Shown: in pieces, positions 18,791 to 28,175 of the stretch
Layout: each line of letters begins with the position of its first letter
How positions within the stretch are numbered: position 1 is the stretch's first letter
Assembly: GCA_964632495.1 (NCBI GenBank)
Contig: CAZWDS010000005.1
Location: 18,024 to 82,023, forward strand
Direction: 5' to 3'
Length of the DNA: 64,000 nucleotides
Source of the DNA: CALKXV01 sp964632495
Lineage (GTDB): Bacteria; Pseudomonadota; Alphaproteobacteria; Rhodobacterales; Rhodobacteraceae
Notes under the pieces: generated by a model
What the model saw: the letters and a program-made list of their open reading frames with translations, nothing else
Database searches by the model: none
What the model was told of the DNA's origin: nothing
Position numbers and translations under genes: made by a program

Positions 18791-21208
18791 TTATTTCAGC
18801 AGGGAAGCGGCATTCCTGATATCCTTATTGTAGCTTTGGATGGTGCGATCAGACGAAAACCAACCCGACCGTGCTGTGTTTAAAGCCGCCATGCGCGTCC
18901 AGCTTTGAGCGTCAGCAAACGTCGTTTCCGCTTGACGCTGTGCCCGCCAGTAGTCGTCGAAATCCGACGCCACAAGGAAGTAGTCCGGCCCGCTGACGTT
19001 GTCGATCACGCCATGATGGCGACCGCGCTCGTCTGGCGAAAACACACCGGACCGTATGGCCTTTAGGGCCTCGGACAGAACCGGCGACGCGGCAATCGCT
19101 TTGCCCGCATGATCTTTCACTGCGCGTCTGGTATCAACGTCTTGGGCGGTCATGCCGAACAAAAAGAAATTCTCGGCCCCGACGTGTTCGCGAATTTCCA
19201 CGTTGGCCCCATCTAGTGTTCCGATGGTCGGTGCACCGTTCAGCGCGAATTTCATATTGCCGGTGCCCGAGGCTTCTTTCCCTGCTGTCGAGATCTGTTC
19301 GCTGAGATCAGACGCCGGGATCAACCGTTCGGCCATGGTGACATTGTAGTTCGGCAGAAAGAACACCTTCAGGTACGGGCTGGTCACCGGGTCGGCGTTT
19401 ACAACCTCGGCCACGTCATTGATCAGCCGGATGATGTCTTTGGCAAAGAAATAACCGGGTGCCGCCTTGCCGCCGAATATCTTGACGCGAGGGGTCCAAT
19501 TGCCGTTGGGATTGGCGCGAATGGCCTGCCAGTGGGCCACGGCCTCCAGAATGTTCAAATGCTGTCGCTTGTACTCGTGGATGCGTTTGATCTGGACATC
19601 AAACATCGCATCCGGGTCGGCGGTCAGGTCATGTTCACGGCGTAGCCAATCGGAAAACGCCGCCTTATTGGCGCGTTTCGCCGCCGCAAAGTCTGACAAG
19701 AAACCCGAATCTTCGATGTGACTTTCCAGCCCTGACAATTGCCCCAAATCACCCACCCAACCCGGGCCAATCGCCTTGGTGATCAGCGTGCTAAGTCGTG
19801 GATTTGCCGCGTGCAACCAACGCCTTGGCGTAACACCATTTGTCTGATTGACGATCCGGTCGGGGTGTTGCTCGTGCAGGTCTTTGAACACCGTCGACTT
19901 CATCAGATCGGTGTGCAGCGCCGAAACGCCGTTCACTTTGTGCGCCATGATGAACGACAATTCGCCCATCTTGATTTCGCCGTGCTCGCGCACCCTGACC
20001 GGGGACTTCGGCGCATTTGCAGTGTGCAGATCATCGATCCGTTCAATCAGCGTCACGTGGCGTGGCAATAGACGGGTCATCAGGCCCTCGGACCAACGCT
20101 CTAATGCTTCCGGCAACAACGTGTGATTGGTGTAAGACAGGCATTGGCGCGCCAGATGCACCGCCTCTTCAAATCCAAGCCCCCGTTCGTCGTGCAACAG
20201 CCGAACAAGTTCGGGTCCCGCGATGGCGGGATGCGTGTCGTTCAACTGGATCGAGACTTTAGAAGGCAGCGCCGCAATCGCATGTCCTTCGCGGTCAAAC
20301 CGGACAAGAATGTCGCGCAAGCTGGCTGCGGTGAAAAAATACTCCTGCTTCAAACGCAGCTCTTTGCCGATCTCGGTGCTGTCGTCCGGGTAAAGGACCC
20401 GGCTGATCGTGCGGGCCATCGCTTCGTGTTCGGCCGCCCCGGCAAAGTCGCCGTGATTGAACCGGCCCAGATCAAACGGGTTTTGCGGCTTGGCGCTCCA
20501 AAGCCGCAGGGTATTGGCGGACCGTCCCTGCCATCCGACAACCGGCGTGTCGAAAGCCTGAGCCAGAACGCCATATTCAGGCGCCCACTTGGCCCGCCCG
20601 CCGACTTCACTCACCGTACCGCCGAAGCCGATGTCGAAGGTGGTGCCGGGACGGGGAAACTCCCAAGGATTGCCATTTTGAAGCCAGGTCTCTGGCGCTT
20701 CCTGCTGAATTCCGTCTTTGAAACTTTGGCGGAACAATCCGTGCTCATAACGGATCCCATACCCAAAGGCGGGCAGACCAAGCGTCGAAAGCGATTCCAG
20801 AAAACAGGCAGCCAAACGGCCAAGCCCACCATTTCCAAGCGCAGCGTCGGGTTCGTCTTGAATGACGCTTGCAAAGTCCAACCCAAGGTCTTGAAGTGCG
20901 GAATGCGCCTGATCTTCCAATTGCAGATTGACAATCGCATCCTGCAAAAGTCGCCCGATCAGAAACTCCATCGAAAGATAGTAAACTCGTTTGGACTGCT
21001 GCTGTTTGGCCAACCGCGCTGTTTCCGCCCAAGACGCGACAATCTTGTCGCGCACGGCCAGGCACAAAGCGACGCGCCAGTCCGACAAAGACGCATCTTC
21101 AGGGGTCGAACCAAGCGAATGCGTCACGTGGCGAAGAATGTCTGCCCGAAGTTCTACGGGTTGTTCAGCAGCGTCGATATAAGACAGGTTGGCAGTCAAA
21201 GCAGGCAC
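18791..21208 (-). CDS. glgP: Glycogen phosphorylase (GT35)
   Basis: An 805-residue PLP-dependent phosphorylase that releases glucose-1-phosphate from alpha-1,4-glucan ends. The PLP-lysine region ASGTGNMKFALNGAPTIGTL is present, along with YYLSMEFLIGR, the GNGGLGRLAAC loop and NQTNGVTPRRWL. The first in-frame start is a GTG at 21208, with no clear ribosome site. It is the first gene of the glycogen operon, so the promoter should lie in 21209-21373. Phosphoglucomutase, often part of such operons, is not here. Confidence 0.94.
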   Translation of the reverse strand: MPALTANLSYIDAAEQPVELRADILRHVTHSLGSTPEDASLSDWRVALCLAVRDKIVASWAETARLAKQQQSKRVYYLSMEFLIGRLLQDAIVNLQLEDQAHSALQDLGLDFASVIQDEPDAALGNGGLGRLAACFLESLSTLGLPAFGYGIRYEHGLFRQSFKDGIQQEAPETWLQNGNPWEFPRPGTTFDIGFGGTVSEVGGRAKWAPEYGVLAQAFDTPVVGWQGRSANTLRLWSAKPQNPFDLGRFNHGDFAGAAEHEAMARTISRVLYPDDSTEIGKELRLKQEYFFTAASLRDILVRFDREGHAIAALPSKVSIQLNDTHPAIAGPELVRLLHDERGLGFEEAVHLARQCLSYTNHTLLPEALERWSEGLMTRLLPRHVTLIERIDDLHTANAPKSPVRVREHGEIKMGELSFIMAHKVNGVSALHTDLMKSTVFKDLHEQHPDRIVNQTNGVTPRRWLHAANPRLSTLITKAIGPGWVGDLGQLSGLESHIEDSGFLSDFAAAKRANKAAFSDWLRREHDLTADPDAMFDVQIKRIHEYKRQHLNILEAVAHWQAIRANPNGNWTPRVKIFGGKAAPGYFFAKDIIRLINDVAEVVNADPVTSPYLKVFFLPNYNVTMAERLIPASDLSEQISTAGKEASGTGNMKFALNGAPTIGTLDGANVEIREHVGAENFFLFGMTAQDVDTRRAVKDHAGKAIAASPVLSEALKAIRSGVFSPDERGRHHGVIDNVSGPDYFLVASDFDDYWRAQRQAETTFADAQSWTRMAALNTARSGWFSSDRTIQSYNKDIRNAASLLK

Positions 21209-21373
21209 CCAAATCAGTAAAAAAAACGAAGCGTGGTTATCGGGGGTTCAGCGTGTAAGCGCAAGCGTTACAAGCGAAATGCCGCCCCATGCGCGCTTGT
21301 CCCGCCCAAGACGTGACAAACTTGCCGTGATCAGCAATGTTTGTTGAGGCTTTGCGAACAATAGAAGGTTAAC

Positions 21374-22054
21374 TTAACTGTCGAAATAAGAGGAATGGGT
21401 CCGGTGGATTTCTGTGATCGTATCGTCTAGCCGCGACAGATGACGCCGGATCGTATCGCACACCCCATCCACATCTTTTTTCCGCAACTGATCTAGCAAC
21501 ACCACATGATCATCGATCAGTTGTTTCATCCCGTCTTCTGCCGTCAGACTAAGAACGCATAGACGATCAACGCGGGCCTTGTTCTGCGATATGATTTCAA
21601 AGGCAAAATCCGCATCTGCCGCATGACACAGAAGCTTGTGAAAGTTGTAATCACAGGTGTGAAACGCATCGACGTCCTTGTCGCTGAGCGCTTTTTTCTG
21701 TCCTTCCAAATTCTCGTCCAAGACAGAATCCATGGCCCCGTCCCACTGCAGCGCGGCCGACCTTAGAACCTCGAGTTCCACACTCAAACGCACGAAACGG
21801 GCCGTTTCGATGGACTGCAGCGAGAACTTCCGAACAACCGTGGCCTTTTGCGGGCGGATCAGCAAAAGATCCATGTTTCCCAAACGGCTAAAGGCATCCC
21901 GGACGGGCTGGCGCGAGATTCCGAACTTCGATGCGATCTCGGCTTCCGAGATCTTGGCACCAGGCAGCAATTCCAGCGAGCCTATCTTCTCGTAGAGATA
22001 ATCGAACACAACGTCGGCGCTTGTGCGGCGCTCAAGAATTTCAACCTGCTGCAT
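21374..22054 (-). CDS. GntR-family transcriptional regulator, FCD subfamily
   Basis: A 226-residue regulator with an N-terminal winged helix-turn-helix (ISEAEIASKFGISRQPVRDA) and a C-terminal FCD ligand-binding domain containing spaced Asp and His residues that could bind a metal (FHTCDYNFHKL, DDHVVLL, RRHLSRLDD). FCD regulators typically sense organic acids and sugar acids. It lies 62 bp downstream of the enolase-superfamily dehydratase on the same strand, at the edge of the alginate island. It is the obvious candidate for binding the palindrome at 23425-23438, but that link is inferred. Confidence 0.88.
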   Translation of the reverse strand: MQQVEILERRTSADVVFDYLYEKIGSLELLPGAKISEAEIASKFGISRQPVRDAFSRLGNMDLLLIRPQKATVVRKFSLQSIETARFVRLSVELEVLRSAALQWDGAMDSVLDENLEGQKKALSDKDVDAFHTCDYNFHKLLCHAADADFAFEIISQNKARVDRLCVLSLTAEDGMKQLIDDHVVLLDQLRKKDVDGVCDTIRRHLSRLDDTITEIHRTHSSYFDS

Positions 22055-22116
22055 GTGCAGACACTCCTTCTACACCGTGCTCATAGGCGATGTGCATCTG
22101 ATTTTCCATCCGGGGC

Positions 22117-23367
22117 CTACCATCTGGGCACCACGCGAACGTAATCCGGAACATATTTAAGCATTTCATCAGTATCGTCTCGATCAACGATCATTTGTTG
22201 ATTGTACAATTCATGCAGCTCAGCGACCGCATCATGATCCAGCTCCACCCCAAGGCCCGGCCCATCCGGAACCGGCAATTTTCCGTCCTTGAATGTCGGG
22301 CGACCACCTTTGATGATTTCGCGGTCGTACCACGGATAATGGGTGTCACAGTCGTATGTCAGATTGGGCGTCGCCGCCGCCACATGACACATCGCGGCCA
22401 ACGAAATCCCCAGATGCGAATTCGAATGCATCGAAACGCCCAAATCCGCCGCCCGGCACATTTCGCCAAGGTGGATCGCCCCTGTCGCGCCACGCCAATA
22501 ATGATGATCGGACAGAACGATCTGAACCGCGTCTTTCTTGACCGCTTCGATCACGTGCTCAAACTCAACAACGACCAGATTCGTGGCCAAAGGCATGTCG
22601 ATCTGAGCCGAAAGCTCCGCCATGGCATCCATGCCGCGGACGGGATCTTCCAGATACTCAAGGACGCCATCCAACTGTTTTACAACGCGTTTGGCCGTTT
22701 CAACTGTCCAGGCACCCATGGGATCAATGCGCAAAGGATGATGCGGGAACGCTTCTCGTAGCTTCAACATCGTCTCCACTTCCAGATCGGGCTCTAACAC
22801 CCCACCCTTCAGCTTCAGAGACTTGAACCCATATTCGCCAACCAAGGCCCGCGCCTCTTCAACCATGGCGTCCGGCGTCATCACTTCGCCGAAGATGTCA
22901 TCGCTGATCGCATCCGGGCGATTGGCGAACTTGAAGAACAGGTAAGCCCCGAACGGAATTTCTTTTCTGACCGCGCCACCCAGCAGGTCATACAACGGAC
23001 GTCCGACTTCTTTGCCACGCAGGTCCAGACAAGCAATCTCAAAAGCCGCATAGACGACATCGACAACCTTGTGATCCGCCAACGCTGTGGGCGCATTTAC
23101 CCCACCCGCATTTGGCAAGGCGGCTTCGACACGCGCACGCAGGTCCCGCAAATCGTAGGGGTCCAGCCCCTCCAATGTGGGCGCCACCGCCTGCAATCCA
23201 GTCAGCGTGCGCTTGGCCCCATAAGCTTCGCCCAGACCGATCAAACCATTATCTGTCTTGACTTGAATGACCGCGCGAAGAAATACTTTCTGATGAACGC
23301 CTTTGGTGTTGACCAGTGGCACATCCGGTACTGCGATTGGCGTAACTTGGACTTCAGTGATCCTCAT
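22117..23367 (-). CDS. Enolase-superfamily acid-sugar dehydratase, glucarate-dehydratase-like
   Basis: A 416-residue enolase-superfamily protein most like glucarate dehydratase. The catalytic lysine pair KLK is at residues 185-187. Metal ligands are expected at D215 (in DPMGAW), the Glu in LEYLEDP and the Asn in PLATNLVV. The His/Asn-rich SMHSNSHLGISL segment matches the SHSNNHFDISL region of E. coli GudD. The metal-loop residue that is Asn in GudD (DPNGAW) is Met217 here, so the substrate may differ. The start at 23367 is chosen for the GGGAGGG ribosome site upstream. It diverges from the alginate importer operon, and its exact acid-sugar substrate is unproven. Confidence 0.82.
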   Translation of the reverse strand: MRITEVQVTPIAVPDVPLVNTKGVHQKVFLRAVIQVKTDNGLIGLGEAYGAKRTLTGLQAVAPTLEGLDPYDLRDLRARVEAALPNAGGVNAPTALADHKVVDVVYAAFEIACLDLRGKEVGRPLYDLLGGAVRKEIPFGAYLFFKFANRPDAISDDIFGEVMTPDAMVEEARALVGEYGFKSLKLKGGVLEPDLEVETMLKLREAFPHHPLRIDPMGAWTVETAKRVVKQLDGVLEYLEDPVRGMDAMAELSAQIDMPLATNLVVVEFEHVIEAVKKDAVQIVLSDHHYWRGATGAIHLGEMCRAADLGVSMHSNSHLGISLAAMCHVAAATPNLTYDCDTHYPWYDREIIKGGRPTFKDGKLPVPDGPGLGVELDHDAVAELHELYNQQMIVDRDDTDEMLKYVPDYVRVVPRW

Positions 23368-23424
23368 TCCGACCGGCCCTCCCATTTGCAATTATTCCAA
23401 AATAACGTTTGGCGATTCTTAAAT

Positions 23425-23438
23425 ACTAGTATACCAGT
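23425..23438. promoter_or_regulatory. 14-bp palindromic operator candidate in the dehydratase / alginate-importer divergent promoter
   Basis: The near-perfect palindrome ACTAGTATACCAGT lies between the divergently transcribed dehydratase gene (start 23367) and importer ATPase gene (start 23546). The identical 14 bp, in the opposite orientation, occurs at 39221-39234 before dctP. It contains a TATACT hexamer on the minus strand that could be a -10 box, so a bound repressor would block polymerase. A second partial copy (AGTATACA) starts at 23446. The adjacent FCD GntR protein is the likely binder; this is inference. Confidence 0.6.
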
Positions 23439-23545
23439 TTAGATAAGTATACAGCGACCGCTCGCAATCATGCATAAAAAACAAGGGCTTCAACCCCGCC
23501 GGCATGAGTCGCACTCGGTCGCCGAACAAGCGTTTGGGAGGACGC

Positions 23546-24646
23546 ATGGCTGGCGTAAAACTCGAAAGTATCTTCAAAAGATATGGGGCTGTTGAGGTCG
23601 TGCATGGCATTGACCTGAACGTCGACGAAAAAGAATTCGTCGTGTTGGTCGGCCCGTCCGGATGCGGGAAATCAACAACGTTGCGGATGATCGCGGGGCT
23701 GGAAGAAATCTCGGACGGTCAGGTCACCATCGACAACCGAGTGGTGAACCGCGTGGCTCCGAAGGACCGCGACGTGGCCATGGTGTTCCAGAACTATGCG
23801 CTTTATCCGCATCTGAACGTGGCTGACAACATCGCATTCGGCCTGCGCATCCGCAAAGAAAGCAAAGAAAAAATCCAAAAGTCCATCGACGAGGTGGGCG
23901 CTATTCTTGGATTGACCGAGTATCTTGAGCGACGTCCCGCAGATCTCTCTGGCGGTCAGCGTCAGCGTGTTGCCATGGGACGCGCCATCGTGCGGGACCC
24001 AAAGGTATTTCTGTTCGACGAACCTTTGTCCAACCTTGACGCTAAACTACGAACTCAGATGCGTGCCGAGATCAAACGTCTGCACAAACGCCTGGGCGCC
24101 ACGTCGATCTATGTGACCCATGATCAGGTCGAGGCGATGACATTGGCCGACCGGATCGTTGTGATGAACGACGGAAATATCGAACAAGTCGGCACGCCGA
24201 TGGAACTGTTCCTGAACCCGGCCAACACATTCGTAGCTAGCTTTCTGGGCGCGCCACCAATGAACATGGTTAAAGCGGTGCTGGCTGCCAGCGACAACGC
24301 CCCAGTGGCCGAATTTGCGGGCCAACGCATACCGCTTCCTTCGCTGGACGCCCTGTCTGGCAAGGCCGGGAAAGAGGTGATTGTCGGCATTCGGCCTGAA
24401 TACATGCGTCCCGAGGTCGAGAATCCAACAGTAAACATCGAACTGGAGTTGGTGGAGACGCTTGGGTCCGAGGCTTTGCTGCACGCCACGCTTGCGGGTG
24501 AACCCTTTGTGATAAAGGCCGAAACCCAAGGCAATGCCGCGCATCTGAACGCCGTGAAAGGTTTCAATATCGCGCCCGAGAAGATCCGCATCTTTGACGC
24601 CGCCACGGGACGTGCCTTTGCCGGTCAGGACAAGCCAGCAGCATGA
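23546..24646 (+). CDS. algS: Alginate-oligosaccharide ABC importer ATPase (AlgS-like)
   Basis: A 366-residue CUT1-type ATPase with Walker A GPSGCGKST, Q-loop VFQNYALYPHLNV, signature LSGGQRQR, Walker B VFLFDEPLSNLDAKLR and switch histidine in YVTHDQ. A C-terminal TOBE-type domain follows. The start at 23546 is chosen over an in-frame ATG at 23504 because GGGAGGAC lies directly before it. The length is close to that of Sphingomonas AlgS. Motifs alone cannot separate it from other sugar ATPases; the alginate assignment comes from the downstream binding protein and PL15 lyase. Confidence 0.8.
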   Translation: MAGVKLESIFKRYGAVEVVHGIDLNVDEKEFVVLVGPSGCGKSTTLRMIAGLEEISDGQVTIDNRVVNRVAPKDRDVAMVFQNYALYPHLNVADNIAFGLRIRKESKEKIQKSIDEVGAILGLTEYLERRPADLSGGQRQRVAMGRAIVRDPKVFLFDEPLSNLDAKLRTQMRAEIKRLHKRLGATSIYVTHDQVEAMTLADRIVVMNDGNIEQVGTPMELFLNPANTFVASFLGAPPMNMVKAVLAASDNAPVAEFAGQRIPLPSLDALSGKAGKEVIVGIRPEYMRPEVENPTVNIELELVETLGSEALLHATLAGEPFVIKAETQGNAAHLNAVKGFNIAPEKIRIFDAATGRAFAGQDKPAA

Positions 24647-25611
24647 GTGACGAAAGCGCCCATACCCCGGCCAGCACGCGACCCGACCTCGTGAAAGTGA
24701 CCCGCGGCCAACGGATCGTCGACCATCTGAAGCGCGAGTGGCAGATCTATGTGATGCTGCTGCCAACTATCGTTTGGTTCTTAGTGTTCCTGTACAAACC
24801 GATGTACGGCCTCCAGATCGCGTTCAAGGATTACTCGATCTTCCGCGGCGTTGCAGGCAGCCCCTGGGTGGGGTGGGAGCATTTCCAGACCCTGTTCACC
24901 AACGACCAGTTCGTGCGCGCGGTATGGAACACGATCAAGATCAGCGCCTTGAACCTTCTCTTTGGCTTCCCGGCCCCGATCATCTTGGCCCTGATGTTCA
25001 ACGAGATCCTGCACGCCTCTTTCAAAAAGACGGCGCAGACCATCGTTTACCTGCCGCATTTCATCAGCTCTGTGATCATCGCAGGCATCGTGATTACGGC
25101 CTTTTCGCCCACAGCGGGCATCGTGAATACGATCATTGGCTGGTTCGGGCTGGATCCGATTTACTTCCTGACCAAACCCGAATGGTTCCGACCGATCTTC
25201 GTCGGCACAGGCATTTGGCAAGAGGCCGGGTTTGGATCAATTGTCTTCCTGGCCGCTATAGCGGGCGTCTCGCCAACGCTGTACGAAAGTGCCGTGGTCG
25301 ACGGTGCTAACCGCTGGCAGATGATGTGGAAGATCACCATTCCATCGATCATGCCCACCATTCTGATTATGTTGATCATTCGGATCGGCAATATCATGGA
25401 GGTCTCGTTCGAGCTGGTTATCCTGCTGTATCAGCCCGCAACCTATTCGACAGCGGATGTTGTGAACACCTGGGTCTATCGTCAGGGCTTGCAATCAGGC
25501 CAGTATGATCTGGCCGCCGCCGCTGGCCTTTTCAACGCAGTGGTCGCCTTCGTTCTGGTGATGACCGCCAACACATTGTCGCGCCGCTACTCGCGCACGT
25601 CGCTTTGGTAG
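24643..25611 (+). CDS. algM1: Alginate-oligosaccharide ABC importer permease (AlgM1/LplB-like)
   Basis: A 322-residue permease with six predicted membrane segments. Its N-terminal YVMLLPTIVWFLVFLYKPMY is characteristic of the LplB/AlgM1 branch. The ATPase-contact EAA loop is YESAVVDGANRWQMMWKITI. It overlaps the ATPase stop by 4 bp (ATGA). The size is close to Sphingomonas AlgM1. With AlgM2 it would form the channel that brings alginate oligomers into the cytoplasm. Confidence 0.8.
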   Translation: MSDESAHTPASTRPDLVKVTRGQRIVDHLKREWQIYVMLLPTIVWFLVFLYKPMYGLQIAFKDYSIFRGVAGSPWVGWEHFQTLFTNDQFVRAVWNTIKISALNLLFGFPAPIILALMFNEILHASFKKTAQTIVYLPHFISSVIIAGIVITAFSPTAGIVNTIIGWFGLDPIYFLTKPEWFRPIFVGTGIWQEAGFGSIVFLAAIAGVSPTLYESAVVDGANRWQMMWKITIPSIMPTILIMLIIRIGNIMEVSFELVILLYQPATYSTADVVNTWVYRQGLQSGQYDLAAAAGLFNAVVAFVLVMTANTLSRRYSRTSLW

Positions 25612-25624
25612 GGGGAATACACGC

Positions 25625-26506
25625 ATGATGAAGTGGAACCTCTATTCGCGCGGCGACAAGGTCTTTGCCATCGTTGTTTCGGTTCTGATCGGGATGTTCA
25701 CGGTCGCAACGCTTTATCCGTTCATCTATATCGCCGCGGTTTCATTCAGTTCGGGCTTTGCAGCGCAAGCTGGCAAAGTGGTTCTGACGCCGATTGATGC
25801 GACGCTTGAGGCTTACGGATACATTCTGAAAGACCCGATGTTCTGGATTTCGTACCGGAACACCTTCATCTACACTATCGGCGGCACGATCATGAGCCTC
25901 GCGTTCATTATTCCCGGTGCCTATGCCCTATCCCGGCCTCAGCTTTACGGACGACGGTCCTGGAACCTGTTCATCGCGTTCACCATGTGGTTCAACGCTG
26001 GCCTGATCCCGTTCTTCTTGAACATGCGCGATCTGAACCTCTTGGACAGCATGTTCGGCATCATCCTTGCTTTCGCCGTCAACGCCTTCAACATCATCCT
26101 TCTGCGAAACTTCTTTGAAGCGATCCCGCAAAGCTTCGAAGAGGCGGCGCGGATGGATGGAGCGAATGACTTCCAGGTTTTGTGGAAGGTTTACATGCCA
26201 CTCTCAAAGCCCGCCATTGCGACGATCACGCTGTTTTGCATCGTTTCGCGCTGGAACGGGTTCTTCTGGGCCATGGTCCTTTTGCAAAGTGAAGAGAAGA
26301 TTCCGCTGCAGGTCTTCCTGCGCCACACAATTTCGAACCTCAGCGATGACGACGAATTTGCGATCGTGCAGACAGCGGCAGGCTTTAGCGCTGAAACCGT
26401 GACTGCCGCGATCATCGTTTGTTCGATCATCCCGGTTCTGATCGTTTATCCATTCATCCAAAAATACTTCGAGAAAGGCATCCTATTGGGGGGTGTCAAA
26501 GAATGA
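25625..26506 (+). CDS. algM2: Alginate-oligosaccharide ABC importer permease (AlgM2/LplC-like)
   Basis: A 293-residue permease, a size typical of AlgM2/LplC proteins. The EAA loop reads FEEAARMDGANDFQVLWKVY, and the C-terminus ends FEKGILLGGVKE, as usual for the second CUT1 permease. It starts 13 bp after algM1, preceded by GGGGGAAT. It is followed after 27 bp by the binding-protein gene, which has its own strong ribosome site. Confidence 0.8.
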   Translation: MMKWNLYSRGDKVFAIVVSVLIGMFTVATLYPFIYIAAVSFSSGFAAQAGKVVLTPIDATLEAYGYILKDPMFWISYRNTFIYTIGGTIMSLAFIIPGAYALSRPQLYGRRSWNLFIAFTMWFNAGLIPFFLNMRDLNLLDSMFGIILAFAVNAFNIILLRNFFEAIPQSFEEAARMDGANDFQVLWKVYMPLSKPAIATITLFCIVSRWNGFFWAMVLLQSEEKIPLQVFLRHTISNLSDDDEFAIVQTAAGFSAETVTAAIIVCSIIPVLIVYPFIQKYFEKGILLGGVKE

Positions 26507-26533
26507 CCACTAGGCTTTTAAAGGGAGGAAATC

Positions 26534-28099
26534 ATGAAAAAACTTAGCCTTACAGCCGCCATTCTGGCGAGCTCTGCGATGGCTGCGCCATCGTTTGCAG
26601 ATGGCCACCTTCAGATCGTCGAAGGCGATCCGCTGGAACTGACCATCCAGATGAACCACCGCGCATATCCGATCTACGAAGAAGATTGGCCGGTGGAGCA
26701 AGCTGCACGCGAAATGACCAACGTGCATCTGGTCGACGTGACCGTCGGTGCCAACATGCGCACGGATTCCGAGAACACCGGCCGGACCGAAGCGCTGAAC
26801 TTGATGCTGGCCGGGGGAAATATCCCCGACATCGTTGGTTCAAGCCGCATCCGCGATTTTGTGAACCAATTCGGACCCGAAGGCGCATTCATCCCGCTGA
26901 ACGATCTGATTGCAGAACACGCGCCGAACATCGCCGCCTACTATGCAACCCGGCCCGATATCGAAGCCGCGGTGAAGGCATCTGATGGCCAGATGTACTA
27001 CGTCCCCTACCTTCCCGATGGAAAATATGGTCGGGCTTATTGGATCCGCACCGATTGGCTGAATGCGCTTGGTCTTGAAATGCCCGAAACGGTTGACGAG
27101 TACGAAGAAGTTCTGCGCGCCTTCAAAACGCAAGACCCCAATGGCAATGGTCTGGCCGATGAAGTTCCATTCTTTGCCCGTCAGTGGCCGGAACTGATCC
27201 GTCTAGTCACGCTTTGGGACGGTCGAGCCCATGGCTCGGATACCTATCACGACTTCCTTGTCGAAGATGGCAAGATCGATCACGGCTATGTTGGCGAAGG
27301 TTATCGCGACGGCATCGCAAATCTGGCGCGTTGGTACGCGGATGGGTTGATTGACGCCGAGATCTTCACACGCGGCTCATCAGCGCGGGATTTCCTGTTG
27401 TCGGAAAACCTGGGCGGATCGACCCACGACTGGTTTGCCTCGACTTCAGGCTATAATCGTCTGTCGTCGGAAATTGACGGGTTCGAGTTTAAGGCTTTCC
27501 TGCCCCCCGCGTCGCCTTCGGGCCGCCGCATCGAAGAGCATCGCCGCATTCTGGTGAAGCCGGATGGATGGGCCATTGGTCACACGAACGAGCATCTGGT
27601 CGAGACGATAAAGTACTTCGATTTCTGGTTCACCGAAGAAGGCCGCCGTTTGGCTAACTTCGGTGTCGAAGGCATGCACTATGACATGATCGACGGCAAG
27701 GCGATCTTTAAGCAAGATTTCCTTGATGCAGGGCCGGTCAACCGGTCGCTCTATCAGGTGGGCGCACAGCTTCAGGGTCGTGGATACTTCCAGGACTATG
27801 GCTATGAGATCCAGTGGTCGAACGAGTTCGCACTTGAGGGCATCGCGCTGTATGACACGATGGACCTGCTTATCCCGGACTTCCTGGGTGTGTCGTTCAA
27901 TGCTGACGAACAGAAGGTCTATGACCGCACCTGGGGCACGATCCGCGACTATATGCTGGAGCGTCAACAGGCGTGGATCCTGGGCACAGGCGACGTCAAC
28001 GCCGAGTGGGACGAGTATCTTGCACAGATCGACAAGCTTGGCTGGCAAGAACTGATGGGCGTTATGCAATCGGCCTACGACCGTCAGTACGGCGGATAA
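26534..28099 (+). CDS. algQ: Alginate-oligosaccharide-binding periplasmic protein (AlgQ-like)
   Basis: A 521-residue solute-binding protein with a clear signal peptide (residues 1-22, ending SFADG) and a strong GGGAGGAAATC ribosome site. At residues 201-210 it has DPNGNGLADE. The spacing D-x-N-x-N-x-x-x-D-E matches the calcium loop described for Sphingomonas AlgQ1/AlgQ2, at nearly the same position. The length also fits AlgQ proteins, which bind alginate tetrasaccharides and larger oligomers. Its position between the AlgM2-like permease and a PL15 lyase supports the role. Related LplA-type proteins binding other oligosaccharides are the main alternative. Confidence 0.82.
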   Translation: MKKLSLTAAILASSAMAAPSFADGHLQIVEGDPLELTIQMNHRAYPIYEEDWPVEQAAREMTNVHLVDVTVGANMRTDSENTGRTEALNLMLAGGNIPDIVGSSRIRDFVNQFGPEGAFIPLNDLIAEHAPNIAAYYATRPDIEAAVKASDGQMYYVPYLPDGKYGRAYWIRTDWLNALGLEMPETVDEYEEVLRAFKTQDPNGNGLADEVPFFARQWPELIRLVTLWDGRAHGSDTYHDFLVEDGKIDHGYVGEGYRDGIANLARWYADGLIDAEIFTRGSSARDFLLSENLGGSTHDWFASTSGYNRLSSEIDGFEFKAFLPPASPSGRRIEEHRRILVKPDGWAIGHTNEHLVETIKYFDFWFTEEGRRLANFGVEGMHYDMIDGKAIFKQDFLDAGPVNRSLYQVGAQLQGRGYFQDYGYEIQWSNEFALEGIALYDTMDLLIPDFLGVSFNADEQKVYDRTWGTIRDYMLERQQAWILGTGDVNAEWDEYLAQIDKLGWQELMGVMQSAYDRQYGG

Positions 28100-28116
28100 G
28101 TTCCTCCCTGAGACTG

Positions 28117-28143
28117 GGGTGCGGCGGTTCTGCCGTCGCACCC
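28117..28143 (+). terminator. Hairpin between algQ and the PL15 lyase gene (attenuator-like)
   Basis: GGGTGCGGCGG and CCGTCGCACCC form an 11-bp stem, with one G-U pair, around a short loop and followed by ATTTTCC. It lies 18 bp after the algQ stop. It probably ends or reduces transcription, or protects the 3' end of the importer mRNA, so that the binding protein is made in excess over the lyase. The U run is short, so termination may be partial. Confidence 0.6.
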
Positions 28144-28175
28144 ATTTTCCAACACGAAACCTTCGGACAATTTTC

